Source of the DNA: Prevotellaceae bacterium
GTDB lineage: Bacteria > Bacteroidota > Bacteroidia > Bacteroidales > UBA932
NCBI GenBank assembly: GCA_031259805.1
Contig: JAIRKX010000110.1
Span: 1-6,203, forward strand
Direction of reading: 5' to 3'
DNA: 6,203 nucleotides
The notes under the pieces are model-generated. The model was not told the origin of the DNA, searched no databases, and saw only the letters and a program-made list of their open reading frames with translations. Each line of letters opens with the position of its first letter. Within the stretch, counting starts at the first letter, position 1. A program made the translations under genes and the position numbers. Below are positions 4,804 to 6,203 of the stretch, one piece after another.

Positions 4804-6203
4804 TTACAAAGGCAGGTTATCGTGCTTTTTCGCGGGATTGACCAGTTTTTTGGTGGCCAGCTGCTGCAGCGCACGGATGATGCGGAAGCGGGTATTGCGT
4901 GGTTCAATCACATCGTCGATGTAGCCGTATTTGGCGGCATTGTAAGGGTTGGCAAATGCGACGCGGTATTCCTGTTCTTTTTCTGCGGCAAATTTGACGG
5001 AATCGGCAGCGGCGGCGGTTTCTTTGCCGTACAGCACTTCAATTGCGCCCGAGGGACCCATGACGGCAATCTCAGCTGTCGGCCATGCATAATTAATGTC
5101 GCCGCGCAAGTGCTTGCTGCTCATCACACAATACGCACCTCCATAAGACTTGCGCAGGGTAACCGTAACTTTTGGGACGGTGGCTTCGCCAAAGGCATAG
5201 AGCAATTTTGCGCCGTGCAGGATAATGCCGCCGTACTCCTGTTGCGTGCCAGGCAAGAAGCCCGGCACGTCGACCAGCGTTACGATCGGGATGTTAAACG
5301 CATCGCAGAAGCGCACGAATCGCGCGGCTTTCCGCGACGAGTTAATGTCGAGACAGCCGGCCAGAATTTTGGGCTGGTTGGCCACAATCCCTACCGACAT
5401 GCCATTGAAGCGGGCAAAGCCGACAATCATATTTGGGGCATACTCTTTATGCACTTCCAAAAACTCGCCATTGTCGACAATGCCGCCGATGACCTGATAC
5501 ATGTCGTACGGTTTGTTGGGGCTATCGGGGATAATATCGTTCAGCGCGTCCTCCAGCCGGTCGATCGGGTCGTTGCAGGGTTGTAGCGGCGCTTCTTCGA
5601 GGTTGTTTTGCGGCAGGTAGCTCAGTAGTTTTCGAATCAGCTTCAATCCGTCTTCTTCGGTGTCAACCGCAAAATGTACGACACCGCTTTTCGAGGCGTG
5701 AACGCTTGCGCCGCCCAGTTCCTCCTGTGTTACATCTTCGCCCGTTACGGTTTTTACCACTTTTGGGCCGGTGAGGAACATGTAGCTCGTGCCTTTGGTC
5801 ATAATGTTAAAGTCGGTGAGCGCCGGGGAATACACTGCCCCGCCGGCGCACGGGCCGAAGATGGCAGAGATTTGCGGTACAACGCCCGAGGCTAAAATAT
5901 TACGTTGGAAAATCTCGGCATAGCCCGCCAATGCATTCACTCCTTCCTGTATACGCGCGCCGCCGGAGTCGTTCAGACCAATAACCGGCGCCCCCATTTT
6001 CATGGCCTGATCCATAATTTTGCAAATTTTCATTGCAAAACTTTCGGACAACGAGCCACCGAAGATGGTAAAATCCTGCGCAAATACATACACCAGCCTT
6101 CCGTCGATCGTTCCGTAGCCGGTTACTACGCCGTCGCCGAGGAAGGTACTGTCCTGCATGCCGAAATACGTGCAACGATGCGTTACGAACATGTCAAATT
6201 CCT
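4804..6203 (-). CDS. mmdA: Methylmalonyl-CoA decarboxylase alpha subunit (carboxyltransferase), N-terminus off window
   Basis: This cytoplasmic subunit moves the carboxyl group of methylmalonyl-CoA onto biotin of the carrier protein, giving propionyl-CoA. The frame runs off the right edge; an internal Met at 6192 is preceded by in-frame Glu-Phe-Asp, as in full-length relatives of about 515 residues, so roughly 50 N-terminal residues are missing. Counted from that Met, LNDSGGARIQEG (73-84) and FGPCAGGAVYSPAL (112-125) form the N-terminal crotonase-like half. VDVPGFLPGT (307-316), SYGGAYCVMSS (349-359) and AWPTAEIAVMG (369-379) form the C-terminal half; the two Gly-Gly sites match the oxyanion-hole regions of the family. 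The C-terminal FANPYNAAKYGYIDDVIEPR pattern is also typical. The same fold occurs in propionyl-CoA carboxylase beta, but the adjacent Na+-pump subunits point to the decarboxylase. It is upstream of the other three genes. Confidence 0.95.
   Translation of the reverse strand, partial: EFDMFVTHRCTYFGMQDSTFLGDGVVTGYGTIDGRLVYVFAQDFTIFGGSLSESFAMKICKIMDQAMKMGAPVIGLNDSGGARIQEGVNALAGYAEIFQRNILASGVVPQISAIFGPCAGGAVYSPALTDFNIMTKGTSYMFLTGPKVVKTVTGEDVTQEELGGASVHASKSGVVHFAVDTEEDGLKLIRKLLSYLPQNNLEEAPLQPCNDPIDRLEDALNDIIPDSPNKPYDMYQVIGGIVDNGEFLEVHKEYAPNMIVGFARFNGMSVGIVANQPKILAGCLDINSSRKAARFVRFCDAFNIPIVTLVDVPGFLPGTQQEYGGIILHGAKLLYAFGEATVPKVTVTLRKSYGGAYCVMSSKHLRGDINYAWPTAEIAVMGPSGAIEVLYGKETAAAADSVKFAAEKEQEYRVAFANPYNAAKYGYIDDVIEPRNTRFRIIRALQQLATKKLVNPAKKHDNLPL

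Noticed and set aside
4822..5586. Long plus-strand open frame of 254 codons
   Set aside because: It lies wholly antisense to the well-conserved mmdA, and its translation shows no recognisable family. It is a shadow of GC-rich coding DNA.
4804..6203. Propionyl-CoA carboxylase beta subunit
   Set aside because: The fold is shared, but the operon carries the beta, delta and stand-alone carrier subunits of a Na+-pumping decarboxylase and no biotin carboxylase is visible.

Overview
The window reads as chromosomal DNA of an anaerobic Bacteroidota bacterium, most likely of the order Bacteroidales. Three things point there: the gene set of a biotin-dependent, sodium-pumping methylmalonyl-CoA decarboxylase; the delta (OadG-like) subunit fused to an N-terminal lamin-tail domain, an arrangement known from this phylum; and promoters that fit the Bacteroides consensus TTTG / TAnnTTTG instead of -35/-10 boxes. 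All recognisable genes lie on the minus strand, so the window is described from right to left.

Right part (2169-6203): a tightly packed operon of four genes. In order of transcription they are the carboxyltransferase alpha subunit (mmdA, N-terminus outside the window), the LTD-OadG membrane-anchored subunit, the biotin carrier protein, and the multi-pass beta subunit. Gaps are 27, 3 and 1 bases. Together the products should move the carboxyl group of methylmalonyl-CoA to biotin, release CO2 at the beta subunit, and export Na+. This is the energy-conserving last part of the succinate-to-propionate route.

Middle (636-2168): a 186-base gap with a weak AT-rich hairpin and a Bacteroides-type promoter, then a gene for an RsmF-like (NOL1/NOP2/Sun) RNA cytosine-5 methyltransferase of 448 residues. 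The promoter sits so close to the start codon that the mRNA should be almost leaderless. It also argues against a longer N-terminus.

Left part (1-635): no protein gene. It holds the most unusual element of the window, a non-coding array of twelve tandem 23-base units. Every unit has the same small dyad, TATT-N2-AATA. The array is bounded on the left by a perfect 32-base palindrome and on the right by a perfect 12-base palindrome. Both palindromes share the core ACTATAGT, and both dyad axes lie exactly on the 23-base register, giving fourteen dyad axes at 23-base steps from 292.5 to 591.5. Its function is unknown. Further left is AT-rich DNA with a good leftward promoter (114-146) for a gene beyond the left edge.
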